A stretch of 64,000 nt of DNA from UBA6772 sp965183875 (GCA_965183875.1 CBCYMK010000028.1:124001-188000), one strand, 5' to 3'. Counted from the stretch's first letter, positions 16,846-26,399 are shown. The notes: generated by a model not told the origin, from the sequence alone. A program made the numbers and translations.

Positions 16846-17988
16846 TTGAATTGGAGTAACTACATAAAAGGAGATAAATACATTTGGACGATAGCAATTT
16901 TGCTCTCACTAGTTTCTATTGTCCTTGTATATAGCGCAAGCTCTCACTTGGCATTTGCTTATAAACAAGGGAACACGCTTTCGTTCTTATTCAAGCATCT
17001 GATGCATTTAGGGATAGGTTTTTTTATTATGTGGGTTCTCTCTAAAGTACCTTATAAATATTTTTATAACACCTCCATATTTATCTTTGGTTTCGCAGTT
17101 TTGTTAGTTATTTGGGCTATTAGTGGGGGTGAATCTATTAGTGGTGCAAATGCGAGCAGATGGATTCGTGTCGCTGGGTTTTCTTTCCAACCTTCAGAAT
17201 TAGCCAAAGTAGCTTTGTTTGTGTTGTTGGCTAGAAATTTAGTCCAGTATAAAGATTCTCTCCTCTCCTTTAAAAAATCATTCCTTCCTATATTGGTTCC
17301 GGTAATCGTAATTTGTGGCTTAATTTTGCCCTCCAATTTTTCTACCTCTGCTATGATTTTCATGATTAGTTTCCTCATCATGTTTGTAGGACGTTATTCT
17401 TTAAAATGGCTAGGGGTAATGGTTCTAATAGGCGTAGGGTTTCTAGCAACTTTCTATATTGTAGTGACTAATTTTCCTCATATTAGTAACCGTATAGCTA
17501 CCTGGAATTCTCGTATAGAGTGCTATTTTGATGCAGACTGTAAAAGTTACCAGGTTAATCAAGCTAAAATGGCTATTGCCCGCGGTGGTGTTTGGGGGCA
17601 GGGTCCTGGTAAAAGTGTTCAGAAGTATTTTTTACCCCAGTCATCTTCAGATTTTGTTTACGCTGTTATTGTGGAGGAATATGGTAGAGTAGGAGGCTTA
17701 CTGGTTATTCTATTGTATTTGTTTTTACTATTTAGGGTATTGAGGATTGCCAGTAAATGTGATGATGATTTTGCCATTCTTTTAGTTATTGGTTTGGGCT
17801 TGTCTATAATTTCACAAGCATTTATAAATATGGCTGTTGCCGTAAATCTATTGCCTGTTACAGGTCAAACTTTGCCTCTTATAAGTGCTGGTGGTTCCTC
17901 TGTTTGGATGACTTGTGCTGCATTGGGTTTAATTTTAAGTATTAGTAACGGTTTGCCAAAGCCTGTATTAGATGAAGCAGATGCCTAA
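16846..17988 (+). CDS. ftsW: Septal peptidoglycan polymerase FtsW (SEDS family)
   Basis: 380 residues, about ten transmembrane helices, SEDS family glycosyltransferase acting with FtsI in the septum. Visible motifs: SSHLAF after the first helix, GANASRWI, FSFQPSELAK, the periplasmic GQGPGKSVQKYFLPQSSSDFVYAVIVEEYG, and the final LPLISAGGSS. A TTG start one base after the murD stop is the best available start (TTG AAT TGG AGT). It overlaps murG. Confidence 0.93.
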   Translation: MNWSNYIKGDKYIWTIAILLSLVSIVLVYSASSHLAFAYKQGNTLSFLFKHLMHLGIGFFIMWVLSKVPYKYFYNTSIFIFGFAVLLVIWAISGGESISGANASRWIRVAGFSFQPSELAKVALFVLLARNLVQYKDSLLSFKKSFLPILVPVIVICGLILPSNFSTSAMIFMISFLIMFVGRYSLKWLGVMVLIGVGFLATFYIVVTNFPHISNRIATWNSRIECYFDADCKSYQVNQAKMAIARGGVWGQGPGKSVQKYFLPQSSSDFVYAVIVEEYGRVGGLLVILLYLFLLFRVLRIASKCDDDFAILLVIGLGLSIISQAFINMAVAVNLLPVTGQTLPLISAGGSSVWMTCAALGLILSISNGLPKPVLDEADA

Positions 17989-19078
17989 AAAGATATTAAT
18001 AAGTGGGGGTGGTACTGGAGGGCATATCTTTCCAGCACTTGCTATTGCCGATGAATTGAAGCGTAGAAATGGTACTGCGGAGTTTTTGTTTGTTGGTGCA
18101 TCCGATCGTATGGAAATGTCGAAGGTGCCTGCTGCAGGATATGAAATAAAAGGCTTATGGATTGCGGGTTTACAAAGGTCCTTGACTTTGAAAAATCTTT
18201 TGTTTCCTGTAAAACTTAAGTTTAGCATTATTAAGTCTTTATTCATCGTTTTGCGTTTTAAACCAGATATTGTAATTGGTACTGGAGGCTTTGCCAGTGG
18301 ACCTATTTTATGGGTTGCTTCACTGTTGAAAATACCAACACTTATTCAAGAGCAAAACTCGTATCCTGGAATAACGAATAAAATTTTATCTTCTAGAGTG
18401 AGTAGTATTTGTGTTGCTTACCCAAATTTAGAGCGATTTTTCCCGAAAGATAAAATTCAAATTACTGGGAATCCAATTCGGTCTGAAATAGAGTTTAGTG
18501 CCGTTTCAAAAGATGAAAGTTTGGCTACTTATGGTTTTACAAAAGCCAAAACTACTGTGCTAATTATTGGTGGGAGTTTGGGTGCTAAAAGAATAAATGA
18601 GGTAGTCTTAGAAAACATTCAATGGTTTAGTACTCATAATGTTCAATTAATTTGGCAAACGGGTAAGCTCTATTATGAAGCTTGTAAACAAGTCAAATCA
18701 GAATTAGGTACAAACGCTCATATAAGTGCTTTTATTAGCGATATGGCAACAGCTCTTACTGCTGCTGATATAGTCATTTCTAGGGCGGGTGCCATAGCAA
18801 TTTCTGAATTGTCGGCTCTGGGTAAAACATGTATTCTTGTTCCTTCGCCTAATGTTGCCGAAGACCATCAGAAAAAGAATGCTATGGCTCTAGTAGAAAA
18901 AGATGCGGCTGTTTTAGTAGAAGAGAAAAATATAAATACAGCGCTTTTTTCAACCTTAGAATCCCTAATAGGAAATACGGATAGGCAGCGTTTGTTAGCT
19001 AAAAATTGTAAGCTTATGGCGCAGCCTGAAGCTGCAAAGAAAATAGTTGATATTATTGAGGGACTCATACATGATTAA
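17972..19078 (+). CDS. murG: UDP-GlcNAc:lipid I N-acetylglucosaminyltransferase
   Basis: About 365 residues. The N-terminal glycine-rich loop GGGTGGHIFPA binds lipid I/membrane, TGGFASGP and QEQNSYPGITN are family motifs, and the C-terminal GT-B half has GGSLGAKRIN and SRAGAIAISEL, the UDP-GlcNAc site. It completes lipid II on the inner face of the membrane. Two close ATGs (17972 and 17981) both overlap ftsW; the choice changes only three residues. Confidence 0.95.
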   Translation: MKQMPKKILISGGGTGGHIFPALAIADELKRRNGTAEFLFVGASDRMEMSKVPAAGYEIKGLWIAGLQRSLTLKNLLFPVKLKFSIIKSLFIVLRFKPDIVIGTGGFASGPILWVASLLKIPTLIQEQNSYPGITNKILSSRVSSICVAYPNLERFFPKDKIQITGNPIRSEIEFSAVSKDESLATYGFTKAKTTVLIIGGSLGAKRINEVVLENIQWFSTHNVQLIWQTGKLYYEACKQVKSELGTNAHISAFISDMATALTAADIVISRAGAIAISELSALGKTCILVPSPNVAEDHQKKNAMALVEKDAAVLVEEKNINTALFSTLESLIGNTDRQRLLAKNCKLMAQPEAAKKIVDIIEGLIHD

Positions 19079-20417
19079 TTTAGCGAACATAAAACACATC
19101 TACTTCCTTGGTATTGGTGGTATTGGAATGAGTGCGCTTGCGCGTTATTTTGCGGCCAATAATTTCGAAGTTGCAGGTTACGATAGGAATAAGTCGGATA
19201 TATGTTTGTCCTTAGAATCAGCTTCATGTTCCATTTCCTATATAGATGACTTAAGTACATTACCTAAGTCTTTCCTCTCTCCAAATTCGGTTTTAGTTGT
19301 TTATACTCCTGCCATACCCTTAGATAATGCCCTTTTTAATTTTTTTAAATCGAATGGGTTTAACTTGTATAAACGATCTGAGGTACTTGGAGCAATTACA
19401 AAAGATAAGCAATGTTTGGCTATTTCTGGGACTCATGGTAAAACAACAATCTCCAGTTTATTGGCTTATATACTAAGTGATAATAATCTTGATTGTTCAG
19501 CATTTTTGGGGGGCATATCAACCGATTTTAATTCTAATTTAAAAATTGGTACCCTACCTGTTGCTGTAGTAGAAGCTGACGAATTTGATAGGTCTTTTTT
19601 ACAGCTATATCCTAACTGGGTTTTGGTGAGCTCAATGGATGCAGATCATCTTGATATTTACGGTACTCCAGCGCATTTAGTGGAGTCATTCCATCTTTTT
19701 ACACAAAAGGTTTCTATAGAGCATTTAATAATTAAAGAGGGTTTGGAGTTAAGTGCTAAATACTCCTATGCTTTAAATTCTGATACCGCCGATTTCTCTG
19801 CTTTGAATATTCGAGTTGAAAATGGTGCTTATCATTTCGATATTAAATACCCTCAAGGTGTTTGCGCTAACGTTGTTACAGGTCTACCTGGGATTCATAA
19901 TGTTGAAAATGCTGTAGCTGCTTTTTCTATGGCTTATTTTCAAGGTTTACCCGCTCAGGGAATCGTAAACTCAATAGCTTCATTTTCTGGTGTGAAAAGA
20001 CGTTTTGAAACCCATATTTTAAATAGTGATCACGTTTATATTGACGACTATGCCCATCATCCTAAGGAGATAGAGGTGGCTATTCGTTCTGCTAGAGATT
20101 TACATCCAGATAAAGAGCTGACTGTAGTTTTTCAGCCTCATTTATTTTCGAGAACTCGTGATTTTATGGACGATTTTGCGGAAGCTTTATCACAAGCCGA
20201 TAGGGTATTATTACTCGATATTTATCCAGCTAGAGAGTTGCCTATAGTGGGCGTAGATTCTAAGGTGTTATTAACTAAAATTACCTCCAAATATAAATGC
20301 TTATCTACCAAATCGGAGTTCCCGGAGATTATTTCTAATTCATCCCTTTTGATGACCTTAGGAGCCGGAGATATTGACAGTTTAATTAAGCCAATAATTA
20401 AACACTTACAAAAGTGA
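19071..20417 (+). CDS. murC: UDP-N-acetylmuramate--L-alanine ligase
   Basis: 448 residues from the ATG at 19071, which overlaps the murG stop by 8 bases; a longer frame from 19047 is unlikely. The N-terminus has GIGGIGMSALA, the ATP loop is SGTHGKTT, followed by EADEFDRSFL and DDYAHHPKE, all typical of MurC. It adds L-alanine to UDP-MurNAc. Confidence 0.95.
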   Translation: MINLANIKHIYFLGIGGIGMSALARYFAANNFEVAGYDRNKSDICLSLESASCSISYIDDLSTLPKSFLSPNSVLVVYTPAIPLDNALFNFFKSNGFNLYKRSEVLGAITKDKQCLAISGTHGKTTISSLLAYILSDNNLDCSAFLGGISTDFNSNLKIGTLPVAVVEADEFDRSFLQLYPNWVLVSSMDADHLDIYGTPAHLVESFHLFTQKVSIEHLIIKEGLELSAKYSYALNSDTADFSALNIRVENGAYHFDIKYPQGVCANVVTGLPGIHNVENAVAAFSMAYFQGLPAQGIVNSIASFSGVKRRFETHILNSDHVYIDDYAHHPKEIEVAIRSARDLHPDKELTVVFQPHLFSRTRDFMDDFAEALSQADRVLLLDIYPARELPIVGVDSKVLLTKITSKYKCLSTKSEFPEIISNSSLLMTLGAGDIDSLIKPIIKHLQK

Positions 20418-21142
20418 AAAAAATAGTAAACATAGTATACTTTTTAGTTGGCCTTTCCTTACTCACTTTTTTGAGTTTAACCAATAATAAGGAGCGGTCT
20501 AAGATTGTTTGTAATGGATTGAGTATTACAGTAGATACAAGGGGCGACCTGTTTTTTGTAGACCAAGAAATGGTTGAAGAATTGCTACTTGAAAGTGAAG
20601 ATTCTATAGTCGGAAAATTATTCGAAGATATAAACATTTTTTTGTTAGAAGATTTTGTTGAAGAGCATCCAAATGTAGCGAAAGCAGAATTATATTTAGC
20701 TCTTAACGGTGTACTCTGTGCAAATGTTAAACAGCGTAAGCCAGTAGCAAGGGTGTTTGAAGAAAAACAATCTTATTATTTAGATAGTAATATTGAGCCT
20801 ATCCCTCTGTCGGACAAGTATAGCGCAAGGGTATTGCATGTTTACTGTGATGAAATTACAGAGGCTAGAAAAAAGGTTTTAAAAACAGTGCTGACTTTTA
20901 TGGAAGAAGATGCTTTTTTTAAAGCACAACTTACAGCGCTAGAGTTTGACGAGAACGACGAAATTCTTATCTATCCTCGTGTAGGAGATCATGAAATTAT
21001 TTTGGGTAAGGCTCAGGATATAGAAAAGAAGTTTGAAAAGTTGAAGGTTTTTTATCGCCAAGGATTGGAAAAAGTTGGATGGGATAGGTATTCTCAGATC
21101 AATTTAAAATACGAAAATCAAGTGGTGTGTACTAAAAGGTAG
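20414..21142 (+). CDS. ftsQ: Cell division protein FtsQ
   Basis: 242 residues with one N-terminal transmembrane helix at about 4-22, followed by a weakly conserved POTRA-like and FtsQ region (LYLALNGVLCANVKQRKPVARVF). The assignment rests on topology and on its place between murC and ftsA, as in other bacteria. FtsQ links early and late divisome proteins in the periplasm. It has a GTG start overlapping the murC stop by 4 bases. Confidence 0.88.
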   Translation: MKKIVNIVYFLVGLSLLTFLSLTNNKERSKIVCNGLSITVDTRGDLFFVDQEMVEELLLESEDSIVGKLFEDINIFLLEDFVEEHPNVAKAELYLALNGVLCANVKQRKPVARVFEEKQSYYLDSNIEPIPLSDKYSARVLHVYCDEITEARKKVLKTVLTFMEEDAFFKAQLTALEFDENDEILIYPRVGDHEIILGKAQDIEKKFEKLKVFYRQGLEKVGWDRYSQINLKYENQVVCTKR

Positions 21143-21146
21143 TGAA

Positions 21147-22499
21147 ATGGAAGAAGGGAGAATAGCCATCGGTTTAGATATAGGTACAACTAAAATTGTA
21201 ACTATTGTAGGGCGAAAGAACGAACGTAACAAAATAGAAATCTTAGGATTTGGGAAAGCTAAATCCTTAGGAGTTCAGCGTGGAGTTGTTTCAAATATAA
21301 CCCAAACTATTGCTTCTATTAAACATGCTATTGATGTCGCTGAAGCCGATTCCGGTGCTAAAATAAACGATTGTGTAGTTGGTATTGCTGGACAACATAT
21401 CCGTAGCCTTCAACACAGTGATTATATACTTAGAGAGAATTCTCAAGAAGTTATTACTCAGCAAGATGTGGATTTATTAGTACAGAACGTGCACAAGTTG
21501 GTGATGCTTCCAGGAGAAGAAATTATTCACGTACTACCACAGGAGTTTAAAATTGATGGCGAGCCAAATATCAGTGAGCCTATAGGAATGTTAGGTCGTA
21601 GGCTAGAAGCTAACCTGCATATTGTAGTAGGTCAGAAAGCTGCAATTGGAAATATTTTTTCATGTGTTAAAAACTCCGATTTGGAAGTTTCAGGGATCAC
21701 CTTAGAGCCCCTCGCTTCTGCAGAGGCAGTATTAAGTGATGAGGAAAGAGAGGCAGGTGTATGTTTAGTTGATATTGGTGGTGGTACCACCGATGTTGCG
21801 ATATTTAAAGATGGAATTATTCGCCATACTGCCGTAATTCCTTTTGGAGGAAATGTAATTACTGAGGATATAAAAGAGGGTTGTTCCATTATAGAAAAAC
21901 AAGCCGAATTACTGAAGATGAAATTTGGTTCTGCTTGGCCCGGAGAAAATAGTGACAACGAAATTGTTTCTATACCTGGACTTAGAGGTAGAGAGCCAAA
22001 AGAAATTTCCTTAAAAATGCTCTCTAAAGTCATTCATGCTAGATTGGTAGAGATTATCGATCAAGTATATTTAGAAGTGAAAAATTACGGTCATGATGAT
22101 GGTAAGAAAAAATTAATTGCTGGCATTGTCCTCACTGGAGGTGGTTCACAATTAAAGCATATTAAGCAATTGTTTGAGTACGAAACCGGGATGGATACCC
22201 GTATCGGATACCCTAATGAGCATTTAGGGAAAGGGGATAAACCAGAGTTGGAAAGCCCTATGTATGCAACTGCTATAGGTTTGTTGATGAAAGGGATTGA
22301 GGAAAATGAAAAGCATCCTCATATAGAACAAAATATCCCAGAGCCTATACCAGGACCTACAGATAGCCCTATAGGTGAAGTTCCAGGTTCAAAAGAACCT
22401 GAAGGGACTGGTGAAGATGAAGCCCTAATTTCCGAAGGAGATAGCTTTTTTGATAATTGGGTGAAGAAGTTTATGAAGTTTTTAGCGAATGAAGATTAA
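21147..22499 (+). CDS. ftsA: Cell division protein FtsA
   Basis: 450 residues of the actin-like FtsA/MreB fold: phosphate-1 motif GLDIGTTK at the N-terminus, SHS2 (1C) subdomain, and DIGGGTTDVAIF in the second lobe. A Pro/Glu-rich linker at about 390-430 separates the fold from a C-terminal amphipathic helix (NWVKKFMKFL) that should bind the membrane. FtsA tethers FtsZ filaments to the membrane. Confidence 0.96.
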   Translation: MEEGRIAIGLDIGTTKIVTIVGRKNERNKIEILGFGKAKSLGVQRGVVSNITQTIASIKHAIDVAEADSGAKINDCVVGIAGQHIRSLQHSDYILRENSQEVITQQDVDLLVQNVHKLVMLPGEEIIHVLPQEFKIDGEPNISEPIGMLGRRLEANLHIVVGQKAAIGNIFSCVKNSDLEVSGITLEPLASAEAVLSDEEREAGVCLVDIGGGTTDVAIFKDGIIRHTAVIPFGGNVITEDIKEGCSIIEKQAELLKMKFGSAWPGENSDNEIVSIPGLRGREPKEISLKMLSKVIHARLVEIIDQVYLEVKNYGHDDGKKKLIAGIVLTGGGSQLKHIKQLFEYETGMDTRIGYPNEHLGKGDKPELESPMYATAIGLLMKGIEENEKHPHIEQNIPEPIPGPTDSPIGEVPGSKEPEGTGEDEALISEGDSFFDNWVKKFMKFLANED

Positions 22500-22518
22500 T
22501 AGTATAAAGCTCTAAATT

Positions 22519-24654
22519 ATGACAAATTTAGATTTCGATTTACCACAGAATCAGTCCTCTACAATTAAGGTAATTGGAGTAGGTGGTGGAGGTAGTAATG
22601 CCGTAAATTACATGCACGAAAAGGGCATAAGAGGGGTAGACTTTGTTGTTTGCAATACCGATCAACAAGCCCTAGATGATAGCCCTGTGCCAAATAAAAT
22701 TCAATTAGGTGTTTCGGTAACCAAAGGTCTAGGTGCAGGTTCGGACCCCTTACACGGGAAATTTGCTGCAGAAGAAAATATTGATGATGTTATTGCTGTA
22801 TTAGAAAGTAATACGGAAATGGTGTTTATTAATGCCGGTATGGGAGGTGGTACAGGAACGGGTGCTGCTCCTGTAATTGCTAAGGCAGCCAAAGAAATGG
22901 GTATTCTTACCGTTGCTATCGTTACGATTCCTTTTGAGTTTGAGGGAGACCTAAGAATGAGTCAGGCCAAAGAGGGTTTAGAAGAATTAAAGCCTCATGT
23001 AGATTCTCTTATTGTAATTAATAATAATAAGCTAAGAGAGATTTATGGAAAGCTAGGTTTTAAATCTGGTTTTGCAAAAGCTGATGAAATTTTAGCTACA
23101 GCCTCTAGAGGTATTGCTGAAGTAATTACTCAAAAGGGTTATTTAAATATAGATTTAAACGATGTACGAACTGTGCTGGCAAATAGTGGAACCGCTATTA
23201 TGGGGTCTGGTACTGCTTCAGGAGACGAGCGTGCTCTGAAATCTGTAAAAGGTGCAATCGAATCTCCCTTGCTAGACAACAATCATATAAGAGGGGCTAA
23301 AAAGGTGCTTCTTCTTATAGTTTCTGGCTCCGAGGAAGTTACTTTTGAAGAGATGGGCTTAATCTCAGACTTTATTCAAGAACAAGTAAAAGTAGACGGC
23401 GGAACTCCTGCTGATATTATTATGGGGGTTGCCGAAGATGAAGATTTAGGTGATGCTATAAACGTTACCGTGGTTGCAACTGGATTTCATGAAGGGAAAG
23501 AAGTAAACCCTTTTACAGGAACACTAGTAAATGTAGTTCACGATTTAAACGACGAAAATCCAACTGTAACAGCAATTAATAAGCCTATACCTCAGGCTTC
23601 TGAGCCTGTGTTTACAGAGCCTATTACTGTGGAGGTGAAACACGTTCTAGATGAGCTTGAAGAGTCAGTTTTTATACCAAGTCCAAGTCCTGCTAATGTA
23701 GTTAAAGAAACAGAGTATATCACTCCTAAGTCAGAGCCTGTAGCTGCTCCAGTAATTACCGAAGATCGTCAGCAGGTAAGTATGACTTTTGAGTTCGAAA
23801 TTGAAGAGCCTCTGGTAGAAAAAACAATTGATTTTACAAATTCATTAGAAGTTCAAGCCGAGTTAGAAGAGGAGTCTTTTGCAATTTCAGAGGATGATAT
23901 AGTAGAACCTGAGTTTGTGTTAAGGGAAGAAGTTGAAATCTCTCCTGTTGCTATTAATGAGCTTAATTTAGATGAGTTAGAATCTGATCCTGTTGTAGAA
24001 CTAGATGATCAGGTTGTATTTAGCTTAGATGAAGAGCCTACACCTCAAGAGTCAGAAGCTGTTACTTCTGAACTAAATCAATTGCCTTCGATTGGAACCG
24101 ATTCTTCTGAAAAAATTGTTCACACCTTAAGTTTTGAGGATGATGAAGATATAGCTTTTGAGCCTTCTAATGAAGTCGATACTGAGCCTAGTTTTACCTT
24201 GCAAACATCAACTGATATCCAAGAGGTATCTGTTGCTGAGTCAAGTACACAAACTGAACAAATAGATCTAAAAACTGAATTTGTAGAAGAATATATAGTA
24301 GAGCCAAAGTTATGTGTAGTAGAAGAATCTACTGTGGAAGCAACGGACAATCCTATTTTGTCCGAAGAGAAAACTAGCGTTACTCTCTCTTCTCATAGCG
24401 ATACTTTTCAAGAGCAGATAGAAAGAGCACAGAAACGTAAAGAGCGCCTACATAAATTTAATTACCGTTTTAGAAATAATACGGTTATTGATAATGCCGA
24501 AACTGAGCCTGCTTATAAACGACAAGGTGTACAATTAAACGATTCTGTACATTCTACAGATGAACCTCTATCTCGTATGAGTCTTAGTACGAATGAGTCT
24601 GGAGAGCTTGAACTTAAGAGTAGAAATTCGTTTTTACACGATAACGTAGATTAA
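22519..24654 (+). CDS. ftsZ: Cell division protein FtsZ with long acidic linker
   Basis: 711 residues. Residues about 1-325 are the tubulin-like GTPase, with GGGGSNAVNYM, the signature GGGTGTGAAP and NNNKL all present. Residues about 330-690 are a very acidic, low-complexity linker rich in Glu, Val, Ser and Pro, much longer than the roughly 50-residue linker of E. coli. The final residues NSFLHDNVD resemble the conserved C-terminal peptide of Bacteroidota FtsZ that binds FtsA. Last cell-division gene of the cluster. Confidence 0.96.
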   Translation: MTNLDFDLPQNQSSTIKVIGVGGGGSNAVNYMHEKGIRGVDFVVCNTDQQALDDSPVPNKIQLGVSVTKGLGAGSDPLHGKFAAEENIDDVIAVLESNTEMVFINAGMGGGTGTGAAPVIAKAAKEMGILTVAIVTIPFEFEGDLRMSQAKEGLEELKPHVDSLIVINNNKLREIYGKLGFKSGFAKADEILATASRGIAEVITQKGYLNIDLNDVRTVLANSGTAIMGSGTASGDERALKSVKGAIESPLLDNNHIRGAKKVLLLIVSGSEEVTFEEMGLISDFIQEQVKVDGGTPADIIMGVAEDEDLGDAINVTVVATGFHEGKEVNPFTGTLVNVVHDLNDENPTVTAINKPIPQASEPVFTEPITVEVKHVLDELEESVFIPSPSPANVVKETEYITPKSEPVAAPVITEDRQQVSMTFEFEIEEPLVEKTIDFTNSLEVQAELEEESFAISEDDIVEPEFVLREEVEISPVAINELNLDELESDPVVELDDQVVFSLDEEPTPQESEAVTSELNQLPSIGTDSSEKIVHTLSFEDDEDIAFEPSNEVDTEPSFTLQTSTDIQEVSVAESSTQTEQIDLKTEFVEEYIVEPKLCVVEESTVEATDNPILSEEKTSVTLSSHSDTFQEQIERAQKRKERLHKFNYRFRNNTVIDNAETEPAYKRQGVQLNDSVHSTDEPLSRMSLSTNESGELELKSRNSFLHDNVD

Positions 24655-24663
24655 ATTAGAATT

Positions 24664-25116
24664 ATGAGTTTAAAATCGAAAATAATGCCTGCTATGAAAG
24701 TAGCAATGAAGGCTAAAGATAAAGTGGCTTTAGAGACGCTTAGAGCTGTGAAAGCCGAACTTATGACTGCTGAGACCGCAACAGGTGCTTCTGGAGAAAT
24801 GAATGAGGCTGATGAGGTGAAATTGTTGATGAAGATGTTGAAGCAACGTAAAGATGCAGCTGCAATTTATATTGAACAAGGGAGGGCTGATTTAGCTGAA
24901 GACGAAATAGCTCAAACAAAAATTTTAGATCAATTTCTTCCGCAGCAAATGTCTGCAGAAGAATTGGAAAGTGCTGTAGCAAATATCATCGTAAAAGTAG
25001 GTGCAAAAGGACCTGCTGATATGGGGAAAGTGATGGGGGTTACTTCTAAAGAGTTAGCTGGTAAGGCTGAAGGTAGGGCAATTGCCGACACCGTAAAAGC
25101 GCTCTTAAACAAGTAG
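24664..25116 (+). CDS. GatB/YqeY domain protein
   Basis: 150 residues of the YqeY family, helical, related to the tRNA-binding C-terminal domain of the amidotransferase subunit GatB: TLRAVKAEL near residue 25, LAEDEIAQTKILDQFLPQ around 77-95, and GPADMGKVMGV near the end. The function of free YqeY proteins is not well defined. It starts 9 bases after ftsZ and is likely in the same transcript; a strong terminator follows. Confidence 0.88.
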   Translation: MSLKSKIMPAMKVAMKAKDKVALETLRAVKAELMTAETATGASGEMNEADEVKLLMKMLKQRKDAAAIYIEQGRADLAEDEIAQTKILDQFLPQQMSAEELESAVANIIVKVGAKGPADMGKVMGVTSKELAGKAEGRAIADTVKALLNK

Positions 25117-25135
25117 AGTAATAGTTAATGTTATC

Positions 25136-25172
25136 GAAAAAGCCCTGTTCATTCTCTGAACAGGGCTTTTTT
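25136..25172. terminator. Bidirectional intrinsic terminator
   Basis: A perfect stem (AAAAAGCCCTGTTC with GAACAGGGCTTTTT, loop ATTCTCT), with A and T tracts on both sides. It ends the cell-division transcript rightward and the lipoprotein pair leftward, overlapping the latter's stop codon. Confidence 0.9.
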
Positions 25173-25618
25173 TATTCAAATAACCAAGTAGAATCTGGTT
25201 GGTGGCTATTGTGTAGCCCTATAGTAACTTCATTTGGACTATACCCTTCGTAAATTAAGGATAAATCGAAACATAAATCTTTTGTTATCAAAGCCTCACA
25301 TAAATCTCCATTAGAATTATGGCTTAGTTTTATGGTTGTATATACTGGAGGTGTACCGCAAAAGTTGGGTTCCTGTAATAGCTCGTATTCGTGATCTTGA
25401 CAGCCTCCAGAATGTGATATATTTAATCGGAGCTCCTTAGATTCTGTTACTGATGCACTGTTAATGATAAATGCATCGTTTATCCAAGCATCATCATAGT
25501 TCAAGTATTGTGGCGTTGGGCAGTTACTTTCTTCAATAATAAACACTTCTTCCGTACATGATAAGAGAATGATACTTAACGTGAACAGACTAGTTAGTGT
25601 GCGTGTTTTAATAGTCAT
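25172..25618 (-). CDS. Predicted lipoprotein with Cys-rich beta domain
   Basis: 148 residues with a lipoprotein signal (SLFTLSIILLSC, Cys about 21). The rest has conserved-looking cysteines and a SHSGGCQDHEYEL segment. Residues about 65-140 align with the C-terminal domain of the neighbouring 263-residue protein (SGGC...; NxNGxxC-E-(L/I)IT; F(D/N)LS; N-VTI-L), so the two are related. It probably sits in a membrane facing the periplasm or cell surface. Its start overlaps the end of the upstream gene by 11 bases. Function unknown. Confidence 0.72.
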   Translation of the reverse strand: MTIKTRTLTSLFTLSIILLSCTEEVFIIEESNCPTPQYLNYDDAWINDAFIINSASVTESKELRLNISHSGGCQDHEYELLQEPNFCGTPPVYTTIKLSHNSNGDLCEALITKDLCFDLSLIYEGYSPNEVTIGLHNSHQPDSTWLFE

Positions 25619-26399
25619 ATTGAATCATTTCGTTAAAGGTGTCGTCTCCATTACAATCTAATGAAATCGTTACAGAGTTTTGGTTTTCAATCTGTAAGGT
25701 ACTTAAATTAAACGAAATATGTTCTGTTATTATCTCTGTGCAGGGTCCATTTCCATTGTCATATCGCAACTGAAGTCTTTGTAAATCTGCAGTTGAAGAG
25801 TCTACTAGGTGATGAAGATTTAGTCTCGTATCGTCGCAGCCGCCTAGGTAACTATAGTTAACAGTTAAGCAGTTATTAATTATATTAACTCCATTTATGT
25901 ATAAGCTGTCGTTTGGTAAATTTAAGTCTGTTCCTGCAGTTGTTATAATCGATGTACACGATTGGTCGTAAGGTAAGGCGCATAAGATGTTCAACTTCTT
26001 TTCTCCACCACAAGTAGGGCCTATATGAGACTCTAAGGTGTTTAGTAAATAGTATTTATCTTTTTCCCAGATGCTGTTTTCTGGACTGTAGTCAAGCTCG
26101 TAAAAGCTCGTAAAATCAGTGAGTAATACACAGGAGTCGCTATTAGCTAGGACCATTAATGTGTCGTTATAGCTGCAGGTATGCGCACAAAGACCTTCGG
26201 TGTAAAGGTTAATTCCCGCTTTGTTTTCTGCCTCACATGCATTGTAATAATTAATATTATTACATCCACAAACGGGTTGGAAAGTAGAATCACAAACTAT
26301 AAGTGTGTCTATGTTTTTTTTATTTACACATACCTCAGCGTCTTGCATGCAAGACATAGCTAGTGAGATGAATACAAAAAAAAGCAGTTCTTTTTTCAT
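25608..26399 (-). CDS. Predicted lipoprotein with Kazal-like domain
   Basis: 263 residues. The signal peptide ends in LAMSC (Cys about 17). Residues about 36-71 form a Kazal-like fold (CDSTFQPVCGCNNINYYNAC ... GLC), a domain of serine protease inhibitors but also a common structural module in Bacteroidota surface proteins. A middle Cys-containing region follows, and the C-terminal 85 residues (YSYLGGCDDTRLNL onward) match the body of the downstream lipoprotein. The two genes overlap and must be co-transcribed. Protease inhibition is possible but unproven. Confidence 0.72.
   Translation of the reverse strand: MKKELLFFVFISLAMSCMQDAEVCVNKKNIDTLIVCDSTFQPVCGCNNINYYNACEAENKAGINLYTEGLCAHTCSYNDTLMVLANSDSCVLLTDFTSFYELDYSPENSIWEKDKYYLLNTLESHIGPTCGGEKKLNILCALPYDQSCTSIITTAGTDLNLPNDSLYINGVNIINNCLTVNYSYLGGCDDTRLNLHHLVDSSTADLQRLQLRYDNGNGPCTEIITEHISFNLSTLQIENQNSVTISLDCNGDDTFNEMIQYDY

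Noticed and set aside
19047..19070. Upstream extension of murC
   Set aside because: Would add eight residues within murG; the ATG at 19071 gives the usual short overlap and family N-terminus.
21632..22033. 133-codon minus-strand frame inside ftsA
   Set aside because: Shadow of ftsA; composition is that of a reversed coding strand.
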